Below, piece after piece: positions 35,491 to 46,537 of a stretch of DNA of 64,000 bases; position 1 is the first letter of the stretch; every line of letters starts with the position of its first letter. The stretch spans positions 62,001-126,000 of the forward strand of contig SKCR01049645.1 of assembly GCA_019454045.1 (NCBI GenBank), in the 5' to 3' direction. Origin of the DNA: Zanthoxylum bungeanum. Taxonomy: Eukaryota > Streptophyta > Magnoliopsida > Sapindales > Rutaceae. The translations under genes and the position numbers were made by a program. The notes under the pieces are model-generated. The model ran no database searches. It saw only the letters and a list, made by a program, of their open reading frames with translations, and was not told where the DNA came from.

Positions 35491-38400
35491 CTTGGAGAGT
35501 TAATGACTATTCTCAAGGAGATAAAGTCAAACTTTGCAATAAGGCGAGTAGCGCAAGGCGCACCTTACTTCGATATTCAGGAAGACCTAGGCTAGGCCGA
35601 ACGCTTCTGAGTGTGGAAAGGGGCAAAGGCAAAATCATTATAATCTTCTAGGAAGATAAAGGACATATCCTGAAATGTCTGCCTAAATTGTGGCAAATGG
35701 GATCGCGGAAGCGTGACTGCCGTTTGGACAAAGCAGACATGAAGGAATTGAAGACGAGCAAGGCTCTGACTTCAAATATGTTTGTCATAAATATGTTCAC
35801 TACTAGTATTGAAATTGGATTTTAAATACTTAGTGTGGTACATAAATATGTATTGATGTTCAGAATCTGCTATAAGCAGGATACTCACTTCAGTTGAGAT
35901 TAATCTGTGAATTGGAAACGGGACGAAAGTCGCTGTTTTAACCGTAGATACCTAAGTTTAGGAAATACCCTTCGGGTGTGTACCTAAATTTGGAAACTGT
36001 TATAATGTAACAAGTTTGACTAGAAACATTATCTTTGTATCAGGGTTTAACCCGTTGCGGGAATACCTTTATATTCTAGAACACTAAAGTGTTTCATTAT
36101 ATAAAGATGATATTGAGATAAACACATTAGATGTGAATAAAAAAATTTATATTTTGAATATAAATAAATCTCAAACATAAAACATGACAAACAAATAGCT
36201 CAAACTGATTTGATAAGAAGAAACATATTGTGGCCTTGATGTCTGGGAAACAATTAAACAAGACTCGTATATCCACACTTTTGAAGAGTGGATACTAGGA
36301 CAAATTTGATTCCAATCAAATAAAGTCTACGAATCTAGTTTATTGGGCAAAGTGCCTATAACACTATTTACTTGGTAAAAGTGTAAATGCCACAGATCTG
36401 TTAGCCCTAGTTCATAGTGAAGCAAGTGGGCCCATGTCTAGTTAGGCTAGAGGTGGATATGAATATTTTGTGACCTTTACGGATGTGGCATCGCGTTATG
36501 GTTATGTGTCTCTTTTGAAACACAAATCGGAAACTTTTACAGTTTCGACACGAAATAGACAAACAGATCGGCTAAAGTATTAAACCATCACGGTTAGACC
36601 ATTATGAAAATACTTAAGCAATAAGTTTCTAATATACTTGAAAGACTATAATATTCTTTCAATGAGGACTCCTCCCGGAACATGTCATTTTGACGGTGTG
36701 TCCGAATAGTGACTAACCGAATTATGTTAGACATGATAAGGCTAATCATGAGTCGCTCTGAGCTACCATTTCCTTCAACAGATACGCATTAACAATGCAA
36801 GAACTTATTTCGAATAAGGTTCCATAAAAATCTGTTTGACAGATTTCATATTAGATATGAACAGGAAAGAAACCAGGTTTCTCATTCCTGATAATTTGGG
36901 AATGCAATGCATATGTTTGGATGATGCCAAACTAAAACCCAAATCGGATAAGTGCCAACTGTAGGGTATCCTGGGGATACCATAAGTATAGTACTTGTAC
37001 ATCTCACAATAGAATAATTTAATTGTTGCTCACCATGCGGTTTTCCTAAGAGGAATACCTATATGCAGTGGTAAGTGGGAGGATAGTAAAACTCGATGAA
37101 AATCGGAGTAATACTATTCCAGGCACCGATTCCTAATGGAACACAAATAGTTCATCAAGGATGAAACTATACCAGTAATCTTCGAATACACAAGAACCGC
37201 GTAAGTCGGAGAGAGTCAGAAAATAACCTGGGGTCTGGGTTTCTGATCTCACCTCATAAAGATGTCAATCTTATTGAGGTATATCAACTGACTACGTATG
37301 AGGAAGTGATATAAGGTATCGACTCCCTATTATGACAAAGTGTCATGAGTCCGAAATGGATTCCATGTATATCAACTATGTTTGAATACTAGTTGATGTA
37401 CCGCAAGGCTTTGTGCCTATTGGTACTTATAAGTCTTCAAGGAAGACATACATGGATGGAAACATACCAACGTACTAAGCTAGGCTTATAGTGAAAAGGT
37501 ATCGTTATCAACATTATGTTGATTTCGATTCAACCTTTTACCTGTTGCCACTGTATATCCAGTTGGATAATGCTTGCTAAAGTTGCATGTTTCATTTATG
37601 AAATATGACAGCTGAACGAGAAAATTGCTTTCCTGAAAAGGAAACCTATTGGAGGATGTTTACAACATCCTGTCGGTTTTGTCGTACCAAAACTAGCAAA
37701 CAAGGTTTGCAGGTTATTCGATCCATGTTTGGATTGAAGCAAGCATTAGGTTTTTGGAATTATCGTTTTGATGTAATCATAATGGTCTATGATTTAATTC
37801 AAAACGAAAATGATTCGTGTGTATATAAGGAGGTTAGTGGGAGCGCACTGACAGTGGATGTCCCATAAATAATGGTAATAAATCATTTCTTGGAAATGAT
37901 ATTCCCATAAAACAATCAGTGAAAGCTTGGCTTTCATGAAAACTCTCCGAGAACTCGTACATTGAAAAATGTACGCGACCTGGTGTCTCATACGCTTTGA
38001 GCATATGCAGTCACAAACAGGCCAATCCAAGTGCTAGTCACTGGATTGATATTAAGAACATCCTTTAGTTTCTTAGAGAACTAATGAGGCTGTCTTAAAC
38101 TATGGAGAAGGAGAACTTGAAGTGACTGGGTTCACTACTGCAAGTTTCCAGACCGATAAAACGACTAAAAGTCGCAAACGGTACTATACACTTTGAATAA
38201 CGGTACATTAAGTTGGAAATCCTCCAAGCAAGATAATGTTACCGAATAAACAACAAATGCGGGTTATTGCTGCGGCTGAGGCAGTAATAGAATCCATTTG
38301 GGTAGATAATAAATCTAATTAGATTAGATATAGTTCTTTTAGCAGTTGAGCTAGGCTACAGCACAACCTAAAGAATTAATGGTCTCATCAACGATCCAGA

Positions 38401-38576
38401 TACATACTTCGATATTCATCTGATTCGTTCGGATCATACATCGTGGCGATGTGATGATCGTATAAATCACATCAAATGATAATCATGCGATTCCGCTGAC
38501 GAAAGCCTTTCTTCAGCAGTTTGAGCCAACCGTACATAGTTTGGGTGTCAGACACTCGAGTGACTGGCTATAGGCC
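35491..38576 (+). pseudogene. B3 gag-pol remnant (Copia)
   Basis: Decayed modules in Copia order: zinc-knuckle remnant at about 35675-35720, integrase at about 36380-36780 (YEYFVTFTDVASRYGYV), RT at about 37165-37940 with a deletion after VKAWLS, RNase H at about 37975-38575. Many stops. Confidence 0.86.
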
Positions 38577-38587
38577 AAGTGGGAGAT
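38577..38587 (+). promoter_or_regulatory. Polypurine tract of B3
   Basis: AAGTGGGAGAT directly before the 3' LTR. Confidence 0.85.
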
Positions 38588-40628
38588 TGTTGGACAATTA
38601 TGACCCATAGCGTCACTATTTGTACAGATCATGGTGTTGTTGTACAAATTTACTATGTGACAAAGGAGATTGATCTCTTATCAATTGTGATTAGATCACC
38701 AAGATGTATAAATGATAGGAGGTCCATATGATTAGTTCCTGGATTGAGAATGATAAAAGACAGTATCAGTCCACGAAGGATAAATCATTAAATATCCCTA
38801 GCCAGAGTATTATCGAGATTGGACATCGATAATGCGTAAAAGACTAGTATTACACTTGTGCGCGTTTGTGAGGGCACAACAACATAGTTCTCATATATTT
38901 GGGTATATGATACTCATGTAAGTGTAATAGGAGGTTGTGTTTTACCGATGGTACGGGAAACAACTTCGCTCTGGATAGACCCCCTCGGAATTCCATTGGT
39001 AGTATGACTATTTGTCTATGGAAGTCCGAAATCAGGGTAGGTGTATTTGGTCTTAACCTGTGACTTGCACCGCTAATACTTGCGACAATCAATATACTTT
39101 GGTTTTGGTCGTCCAAGGCTTTAACCGGTTCTGTGTACGCCTCTTCTGGGTATATTGAGAATCGTAGTGTGTTGGGTGTGATGTCAAGACGGAAGTATCA
39201 CTTCAGTCATAGTGCAGATGATGTCACGTAGGATACGGTACTAGTACTCTTATGTATTGTAGTCATCGGGATAAAATGACAAGGTCATGTTTATCCGATA
39301 TAGAGACTAGTTACCAGACATCCGACATGTGCTTCGTACGAGGCAGACACAATTCCAGCCCCAGGCCTAGCATGTGACATCCGATACTGGATCGAAATAC
39401 GCAATACTACGTATACTACGCCTGATATAGATCATTTATTCCTGTAAGCATGTTTCTGGAGAATTGGGTAGGCATGGCGCTTTACTAGAAGCCAACCTTG
39501 TCTTGTAAATCAGTACAAACGTAGTACTAGGTACTTACATGTTCGGATAGTCCGATGACCGAGTTTACTGCCAACATATCCGGGGATCTCATGAGTCGCT
39601 TCTCGAAGATTCACCGATGACGTATGACTCGCAATTTAATTAATCTGGGATTAATTAGATGAGAGAGAAAATTAATCCGGGATTAATTGCGGAGATATTT
39701 TATCTGGGATAAAATATTAATTAAAGAGAGAAAACGATTAATTTGGAATTAATCGATTAATTAATATATTCGATATATTAAACGAAATTGGATTTCGACG
39801 CGGAATTGAAATTAGATTTTAATTCGGGCGAATGAGTTAATTTAGAATTAATTCGTTAGCGACGTGAATAGTGATTTCGCTAGGCATAATCATTTAATTA
39901 CGTCGCAACGGAAAATTCGTTAATTTGGAATTAGCGAACCCGAGCCCGGGATTGTTTTTCGAATTCGAGTGCGGCACGCAAGTTAAATCAAGCATCAAAT
40001 CGCTAGTCGCATCTAGCGTCACATCATTCGTCAATCAAGTGATAGATGTCTTTCACTTTGAGTGATTGACACCAGTCACTATTCATTGATTGATGGGATT
40101 GATGGAAGTAGTTGGCATAGTTACCTTTTGACTTTTGGAATTTGGAATTTGAAATTTGGTATATGTTAATTGATTTTAGAAATCAATTAACTAATACACA
40201 TTTTTCTCATTCTCTCTGTCCTTGCTCACGTTTTGGAGCCATTTTCTTCCTCTCTCTCTCACGGTATTGGACTGGTTTTCTCATCTGTTTTTGCTTTCTG
40301 CTGAGAACTAAAGAGAAGCAAGGGAAATTTGTGGAAAATTTCTTGAGTGATAGCACACATAGGAGCCATACAAAGGTGATAGGGAACTCACTTCATAAGC
40401 ATGGAATCCATTTTGGAAGCTTGGAGCTTGAAGACTTCAATGGAGGACCATGGCCGAAATTTATGGAGACAAAAATCTGCAGTTTTCCCAGAACCACAAG
40501 GACTCAAAGCTTGAAGATTTTGTTCGTCGCATCGCAAACCGATCAATGTAAGTATTCCGCAAATTTGTTGATTGTATTCGCACTTTGTATTTTCATTGCT
40601 TTAAATCGATGCTTAGAGAATTCCAACA
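38588..40628 (+). repeat. 3' LTR of B3
   Basis: 2041 bp, TGTTGG...CCAACA. The 168-codon open frame at 40142-40648 lies in its U5-side end, has no recognisable product, and is treated as chance. Confidence 0.93.
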
Positions 40629-40672
40629 GTAACACCCCTAGACCCTAGTTTTCAGAGCTTGAGTAGTAGCAA
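40629..40672 (+). repeat. Second Tekay-like LTR, right stub
   Basis: GTAACACCCCTAGACCCTAG is the continuation of the motif split at 30820 and matches 28361-28380 in the first LTR. It ends within about 45 bp, where SIRE-like gag sequence begins, so the junction is a breakpoint or another insertion border. Confidence 0.65.
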
Positions 40673-41893
40673 TTGGAGATCAAAATGGATCAAAAGAAGG
40701 AAGATGAGAAAAGAACAAGGAGAAATCTAGCCTTGAAAGCAAGAAAAAAAGATGATGCTAGCTCAAGTGAAGAAGATAGTGATAATGAGTTAGCACAAAT
40801 AACCAACAAATTCAAGAAGCTCATCAAATCTGTAAAGCTTAAAGGAAAATCAAGAATGGATGAGAAGAAATAAGATAAATTTCCACGAAAGCACAAGAAA
40901 ATAGTTTGCCATGAGTGAGATAAACCGGGTCATATATCCACCGATTTCCCATTGAGAAGATTCAAAGGAAAATCTAAGAAAAATGCATTGAAAGCTACTT
41001 CAACTTGGAGCGATAGGGACTCAAGCTCATCCGAGGAGGAAGAGATCGAAGAAAGAACAAATCTAGCATTCATGGCTATCGAGGATGGAGATTTCTTCTT
41101 TGAAAGCGAAGAAGAAAAGGAACACAACTCTGAAGAATATAATGATTTACTTGATGCTTTTAATGGATTAAATGAGTTGTGTGAAATGCTTATAAAGAAA
41201 TATAAATTGATTAAAAAATGAGCATTCATCACTTAAAAATGAACATGCATCTTGTATGGATAAAATTCATGTTTTAGATAATGATATTATTTGCTTAAAG
41301 GCCAAACATGAAAAATAAATAACATGTTGTAATGATGAAAATGCATATTTAAAAGACAAAAAACTAGAACTTGAAAATAAAATATCTAATATATCATTTA
41401 GCTAAAAAACATTTGATTGCGAATCTATTTTGAATGAAAATATTGCTTTAAACAAAAAAGGTAATAGATTTGCAAAATATTATAGCAAAATTCACTTTAG
41501 GGAAGAAAAATTATGATATGGTATTTGGATCCCAAAAATGTGCTTATAATAGAGAAGGATTAGGATATAAGCCTTACATAAAGAGAAAAGATTTAAAGAA
41601 CTATTTTATAAAGACATCCAATTCTCATGGAAATAATGTTATTAATGAAAATATCACATGTCATGCATGCAACAAGAAATGCCATAAAATTGTTTAGTGC
41701 ATTAATAAAAATATCATTAAAAATGCATGGATTTATCAATGAATCAAAATTAACCCCTATGGACCCAAGAAAAGTTGGGTACCAAAGTGCACTTGATAAT
41801 TTTATAGGAGGAGCTTTGGGAAGGATCTTAAAGAGAAATGAGAATTTATCCCAAAGGCTCAAAGAGATGAGGAATGACAATGGTTATAGGTAG
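40673..41893 (+). pseudogene. SIRE-like Copia gag remnant
   Basis: Plus-strand fragments typical of the C-terminal gag region of SIRE-type Copia elements: a charged segment with SSSEEDSDNELAQITNKFKK; a zinc knuckle with its second Cys codon changed to a stop and its last Cys to Phe (40908-40950); an acidic segment (WSDRDSSSSEEEEIEERTNLAFMA); a coiled, Lys/Glu-rich stretch; a second knuckle-like CHACNKKCHK (about 41657-41690); and the NPYGPKKSWVPKCT box (about 41755-41795) usually just before protease. No protease, integrase or RT follows. At least five in-frame stops. Confidence 0.8.
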
Positions 41894-42111
41894 AATCCGT
41901 ATTCACGGAAACATTGGTACCGTTTCCTCAAAACTACATATGTATGCCTATTTCAAATTGGTAAATTTAATTAGAAACATACTAGTGATTCAGGAATGTA
42001 TTCAATTTTCCATTGGTATCGATTTTCATTTGATATCATTATATGCCTTAATCATATATTTAACCTCATTTAGTATCAACTAGTATCACATTGATTTTAT
42101 TGAGTTAAATG

Positions 42112-42139
42112 ATATATATATATATATATATGTGTGTGT

Positions 42140-42235
<96 letters not shown>

Positions 42236-42242
42236 TGAGTGA
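42112..42242. repeat. (TA)n(TG)n microsatellite
   Basis: About 20 bp of TA repeats followed by about 100 bp of nearly pure TG and a GTGAG tail. The minus-strand His-Thr frame across it is an artefact of the repeat. Confidence 0.97.
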
Positions 42243-42769
42243 TTACTTGATTGACTTGTATTAAATATGCTTTTGGCATTGAATATATTTAGTTAAAAAT
42301 GCATGTATATAGACATAATTGATATCATGAAATGCATGGATATTTGATTTATTGTTTAATTGGTATCAATAATGAAATTGAGAAATGATCTATGTATGAT
42401 TTCTTTTTATGGAAAAATGGGGAAATGCTAATGTGCATTTTTATAAATTTTGGTATCTTCATTTGATAATGCACATATTTAATTGGTATTTTATTAGATC
42501 CTAATTTTTGCTTCTCCACTTTTTGATAATGTCAAAGGGGGAGAAATCATCAGAAATGAGATTAAAACTTGTGTTACCCTCACCCTTGTATTAAGGGGGA
42601 GTAAATGTACTAATGTGTTTGTCTAAGTCTTATAGAGCTCTATTGAAGACAATCACACATTGAGGGGGAGCTAATATTGAGGGGGAGAAAAATCTTCAAT
42701 ATTTGGAAAATTTAAACTCTCAGAAGCTCACAAGTTTTAAGGGGTTGCCATCATTAAAAAGGGGGAGAT
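42243..42769 (+). other. SIRE-like 3' noncoding region with several polypurine tracts
   Basis: Contains repeated purine runs: CAAAGGGGGAGAAATC (about 42533), AAGGGGGAG (42593), GAGGGGGAG (42662 and 42677) and AAAAAGGGGGAGAT (42757-42769). The last one abuts the LTR and should be the priming tract. Multiple AAGGGGGAG tracts after a 'TTTTTGATAATGTCAAA' segment are characteristic of SIRE/Maximus Copia elements. Confidence 0.8.
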
Positions 42770-43454
42770 TGTTAGCGACACAATGGCGTAATGGATTTGG
42801 ATGATATAACACGGGTGAAGTATTCGACGCACACCAACGAGACAGTACAAAAAGATGTCGAAGCACAATGGTGCTGAAGAGCGAAAAATGTGAAGACTGG
42901 CACATATTGAAGAATTTATGAGAAGTCTTAGTTTATGGCTCTAAATGTATTGTGAATTGATTATTCAAGTACCTAAGCTCATAGGAAACATACACATTCA
43001 CTTAGATACATTAGGCTCATGTACAAAATGCCTTAAAATTTCATATATGTATTTTTGGTCAGAGACCGGCATACCGGTCCCCATACCGATGAGATGCTCT
43101 ATTTTGCAAACTCTCTGGAACCAGCATATTTCATACCGGTGTCATACCGGTCATACTGGGGATTTCATACACACTAGAACCAATATGCTTCAAACCGGCG
43201 ACCATACTGGTCCATATATCGTTGTCCATACTAGTGAGCCTATTAGTAAAACATGCTTACTAGAACCGGCAAGAACCGAACCGGTCCTCATACCGGTGAC
43301 CATACCGGCCTAACGAATATATTCAAACGGTAATATAACCGTTGAGAGCCGTTACTATGCCAGACCGGCATACCGGTGTCTGGAGACCGACATACCGGTG
43401 TCTGGAGACCGGCATATCGGTCTCACACAGGCAAGTTGGGGCTGCTTTGTATTT

Positions 43455-43463
43455 TATTATAAA
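43455..43463 (+). promoter_or_regulatory. Probable TATA box of SIRE-like LTR
   Basis: TTATTATAAAT about 680 bp into the LTR, in the place expected for the U3/R boundary. Confidence 0.4.
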
Positions 43464-44065
43464 TTGAGCCCCAATTCATTTTTGTAATGTTACACAACCT
43501 TCATATACATTACACTAAGGCAAAAACAAGAGTGTTTCATAAACCTTCACAATCATACACTCTCATACATCAAGCTTACACAATACACCTTCTTAATCTT
43601 TAGTAGTGAGCTTAGATCACTTGGGTAAGCAACTCACACAATCTTTTTTATCTTTGTGAATGCCCAAGTGTGTTTGTGGTTTGTGAAATCCCATCGTTTG
43701 GGTAAGTGTAAAGGTTTGTGGGTGATCCTACGTAGAAAACTCAAAGTGTAAAAGTTTCGAGTGAACCTTGTGTAAAACTCTTGGTTGCAGGTGAGCCACG
43801 ACAAAAACTCGATTGATAGTGAAAAGCTTCAAGCGCGCCTTGAGGGAATGGACATAGGCATTGTAGGCCGAACCACTATAACTCACGGTGTTATTTTCTC
43901 TATCCCTTAACTCTTTAATTACCGCAAGTTTATTTTTATTTTTACTTATATATTAGAAGCTTGCATATATGTAATAGTTATTGTATGAGGAAATATACCC
44001 TAAGGCTTAATCGATAAAAGTAGTTAAAATCGGTAAAGATTTTAAATTCCGCATTATTAGACAAT

Positions 44066-44070
44066 AACTC
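44066..44070. repeat. Target-site duplication of Tat-like element (left copy, AACTC)
   Basis: AACTC is repeated exactly at 49743-49747. Confidence 0.93.
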
Positions 44071-44795
44071 TGTTGATGGTGTTTTCAGTTCCTGTGTTAT
44101 TTAAGGAGTACGGCAGAGGTAAAAAATGTAATTCCTTTCTTGGTCAGGATCATTAATACCGACCCGACCACATGAGTAAATGGTCGAGCACTTCATGATC
44201 GGTAAACCGGGCATCAACAGATCGATAGCAGCATTTTCAGTTCAAAAGATCATCGTAACCGACCTCATGAAAACCGAGCACATGGCAAGACGTGCTCCAG
44301 AAGATAAGGCATCCTATTTTTACGGACAAGATAATAAGTTATCCTACTTTCATGGGGTAAACTAGTAAATCAGTGTCCTAGTAGGATGAAGGAAGTGAAG
44401 GTAGTTTTAAATTAGGAATCCTTATGGGAAGAGGAAATAGTTTCAAATAGGAATTCTTGTAGGAGAAAGAATCTGATTTATGCACTATTATAAATAAGAA
44501 GGCAGAGCATGCGTAAAAGGAAATCAAGAAGATCATCATCAGACTTGTAAACACAAGAGATATTAGAGGAGCATATCTCAGTAATAAAAGTATCATTCGT
44601 TTTTGTGCCCGTGGACGTAGGTGGGATCTGATCCGCCGAACCACATTAAATCTCTTTGTTGATTGGTGTATTTATCTGTCTTTTGCTAAATTTGCTTTTG
44701 GTCCCCCCCATAACCAAACAAATTCATTATTGAGGGAGGGTTATTTTGGGGGTAATATTCCCATATTGCCCTGAGACCAAAATCAGCCGTCAACA
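44071..44795 (+). repeat. 5' LTR of Tat-like element
   Basis: 725 bp. It contains a 19-bp segment around 44323-44341 that is missing from the 3' copy. Otherwise the two LTRs are nearly identical, so the insertion is fairly recent compared with its neighbours. Confidence 0.93.
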
Positions 44796-44797
44796 GT

Positions 44798-44815
44798 TGG
44801 CGCCGTCTGTGGGGA
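44798..44815 (+). promoter_or_regulatory. Primer-binding site of Tat-like element
   Basis: TGGCGCCGTCTGTGGGGA two bases after the LTR. This is the standard site of many non-chromovirus plant Gypsy elements. Its first nine bases match the complement of the 3' end of tRNA-Asp. Confidence 0.75.
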
Positions 44816-44849
44816 ATTTCAGACAAAAAGCAGTACACGTGGTAAGACA

Positions 44850-46397
44850 ATGGCAGAAGACGGAAATCGCCTATCATCAGGAAGTCCAACTACAGACTGG
44901 GTAGAGAAGATAAAAGAAAACATGAGGAAAGATAGGGAGGAAAACCAAGCCCTTCTAAAATCCATGATGGACCGACTAGAAAGGATGGAAGGGAGGAACA
45001 ACGAGAGATTTGAAGCCAGAACCAGTCAGAGAAGAGGTGAGACAGCGGAAGGAAAAAAAGTTGTAGATACGAGTGAAGACGATGGACCCAGAAGGAGGGG
45101 CCCCTACGGGGTAAAATCTGTAGTGGTAGAAAAAGATTCGCAAACAGAGGACACGTGGGAAGAAGAAGAGGGAAGACAGCCACCAGATTCCTCCTATGAT
45201 ATCCCCCAAAAGATCAGAAAGGGAAAAAGGAAGTATGGCAAGGCTGAACGAGAGACCTCAAGTCATGAAGAGCGCCACACCCGGGGAAATAGACACGAAG
45301 ACGACCGCAGGAGGCGGCATGGTAACTCAGATAGCAACATGAGATCTTGGTTGAGGAAAGAGATGGCCAAGTGGGGAGTAAACCTCAAGACCAATGCAGG
45401 AGATGCCCGGGACGGTGAGGAGGAATCTCCCCTCACAGAAGAAATAAGGTCGGTAAAATTCCCTAGACGATTCAACATGCCCACCATGACACCCTACAAG
45501 GGCCATACTGACCCAAAATCCCATATTGAAAGCTTTGTCCTATTAATGGAAGTCCAATGAGTGGTAGGTGATGCCGTTTGCAAAGTATTCCCCCTAACCT
45601 TAGGCGGATCCGCCATTCTACGGTACAGAAGTATATTCCCATGGAGCATCAGCAACTTCGCGCAACTCAAAAAATCGTTTGTGCGGCACTTCAAAGGGGC
45701 ATGCGTTCCTAAAAAGACAATTGAAGAGTTAAGACTCATGAAGCATGGAGATGACGAGCCCCTTAAAGCTTTCATTGAAAGATACCATAATATGGTGCTC
45801 GAGGTCGGGGGATATGAGTCCCTCGAGGCCTTGGAAAGTTTAAAGGGGGCCTTAATGGTCGGAAAGCTGTGGACTCACCTAAGAATCCAAGATACATCGG
45901 ATTAAGCAACCGCCCTGGAAATAGGCCGAAAGTTCGTTTTGTTGGAGAACGAGGAGAAACTCTCCCGGAGGGCGACATCTATCAGAGAGAGCATAATAAG
46001 GGCAGAGGCCCCCCGCCAGCCAAATAGGGAGTTCAAAAAACCACCCCCGAGGTGCAAGGAGTTCAAGCCAATCCCTCGGAATGACCAGGAAAGAGGAATC
46101 CCGAACCAAGCTAACCATGTAGTCAGGGAAGAAGCATACATTCCTCTGAACAAGCCATTGGGACAAATCGTCATGGAGATCCAGGGAAAAGGCCTCTTGG
46201 TAGAGCATGACCTCAGGAGATTCCCCCCAGTTAAGAGAAATAAAACATCCAATTGCGTACATCATAATTTGAGAGGACATCCGACGGACGGGTGCAAAGA
46301 CTTGCGGGAACAAATGGAAGACCTGGCTCGGAATGGGTATTCAAATAATTATATTGACCATGAGGTTATGGCGACTAGACAGAGGGCACAGCGTTGA
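44850..46397 (+). pseudogene. Tat-like gag
   Basis: Single reading frame from ATG 44850 to TGA 46395-46397, about 515 codons, broken by an internal TGA (45558-45560) and TAA (45903-45905). The first part is charged and low-complexity (coiled coil, then Arg/Glu-rich). The Retrotrans_gag domain spans about 45460-45900 (VKFPRRFNMPTMTPYKGHTD, then FAQLKKSFVRHF). The C-terminal CVHHNLRGHPTDGC box at about 46255-46300 is the nucleocapsid-like motif of this group. Keeping one frame with only two stops means modest decay. Confidence 0.88.
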
Positions 46398-46537
46398 CAA
46401 GTGAATATCATCGCAGGAGGGAAACATTGGCCGAAGATTATAACCGGTCAAGAAAAAACTACAGTCGGGCTCGGGGGTCGAAGGTACTAGAAGCATAACA
46501 GTCCTCGGGAATAAAAATTGGTCGGTCGGTTCCAATA

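Larger units (their letters stand above)
30821..40628 (+). mobile_element. Copia family B, element B3 (complete but decayed)
   Basis: 9.8-kb element, same family and layout as B1 and B2, inserted in a Tekay-like LTR. LTRs 2044 and 2041 bp, both with TGTTGG...CCAACA ends. It contains the leader block that B1 lacks, and no MITE. A deletion of roughly 90-100 bp removes the FILGIK-coding part of RT at about 37942. Confidence 0.93.
42770..44070 (+). repeat. SIRE-like LTR, left part
   Basis: Starts TGTTAGCGACACAATGG after a polypurine tract, so it is the 3' LTR of the truncated element. At 43060-43440 it holds many ACCGGT-centred motifs. A TATA box lies at about 43455. It is interrupted by the Tat-like element and resumes at 49743 (AATTCACCCCCTCTTGGG, a typical SIRE LTR end segment). 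The exact right end near 49790 is not resolved. Confidence 0.75.

Noticed and set aside
331..40628. Reading B1, B2 and B3 as one segmental duplication
   Set aside because: Each has its own target duplication and a different insertion context (Copia A gag, Copia A leader, Tekay-like LTR), so they are independent insertions.
40142..40648. 168-codon plus-strand frame
   Set aside because: It lies in the 3' LTR of B3, is interrupted in the matching part of the 5' LTR, and has no recognisable domain.
42112..42242. CRISPR-like or other spaced repeat array
   Set aside because: Simple dinucleotide repeat in a plant nuclear sequence.
42097..42279. Minus-strand frame coding for a long His-Thr repeat
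   Set aside because: It is simply the translation of the TG/CA microsatellite.
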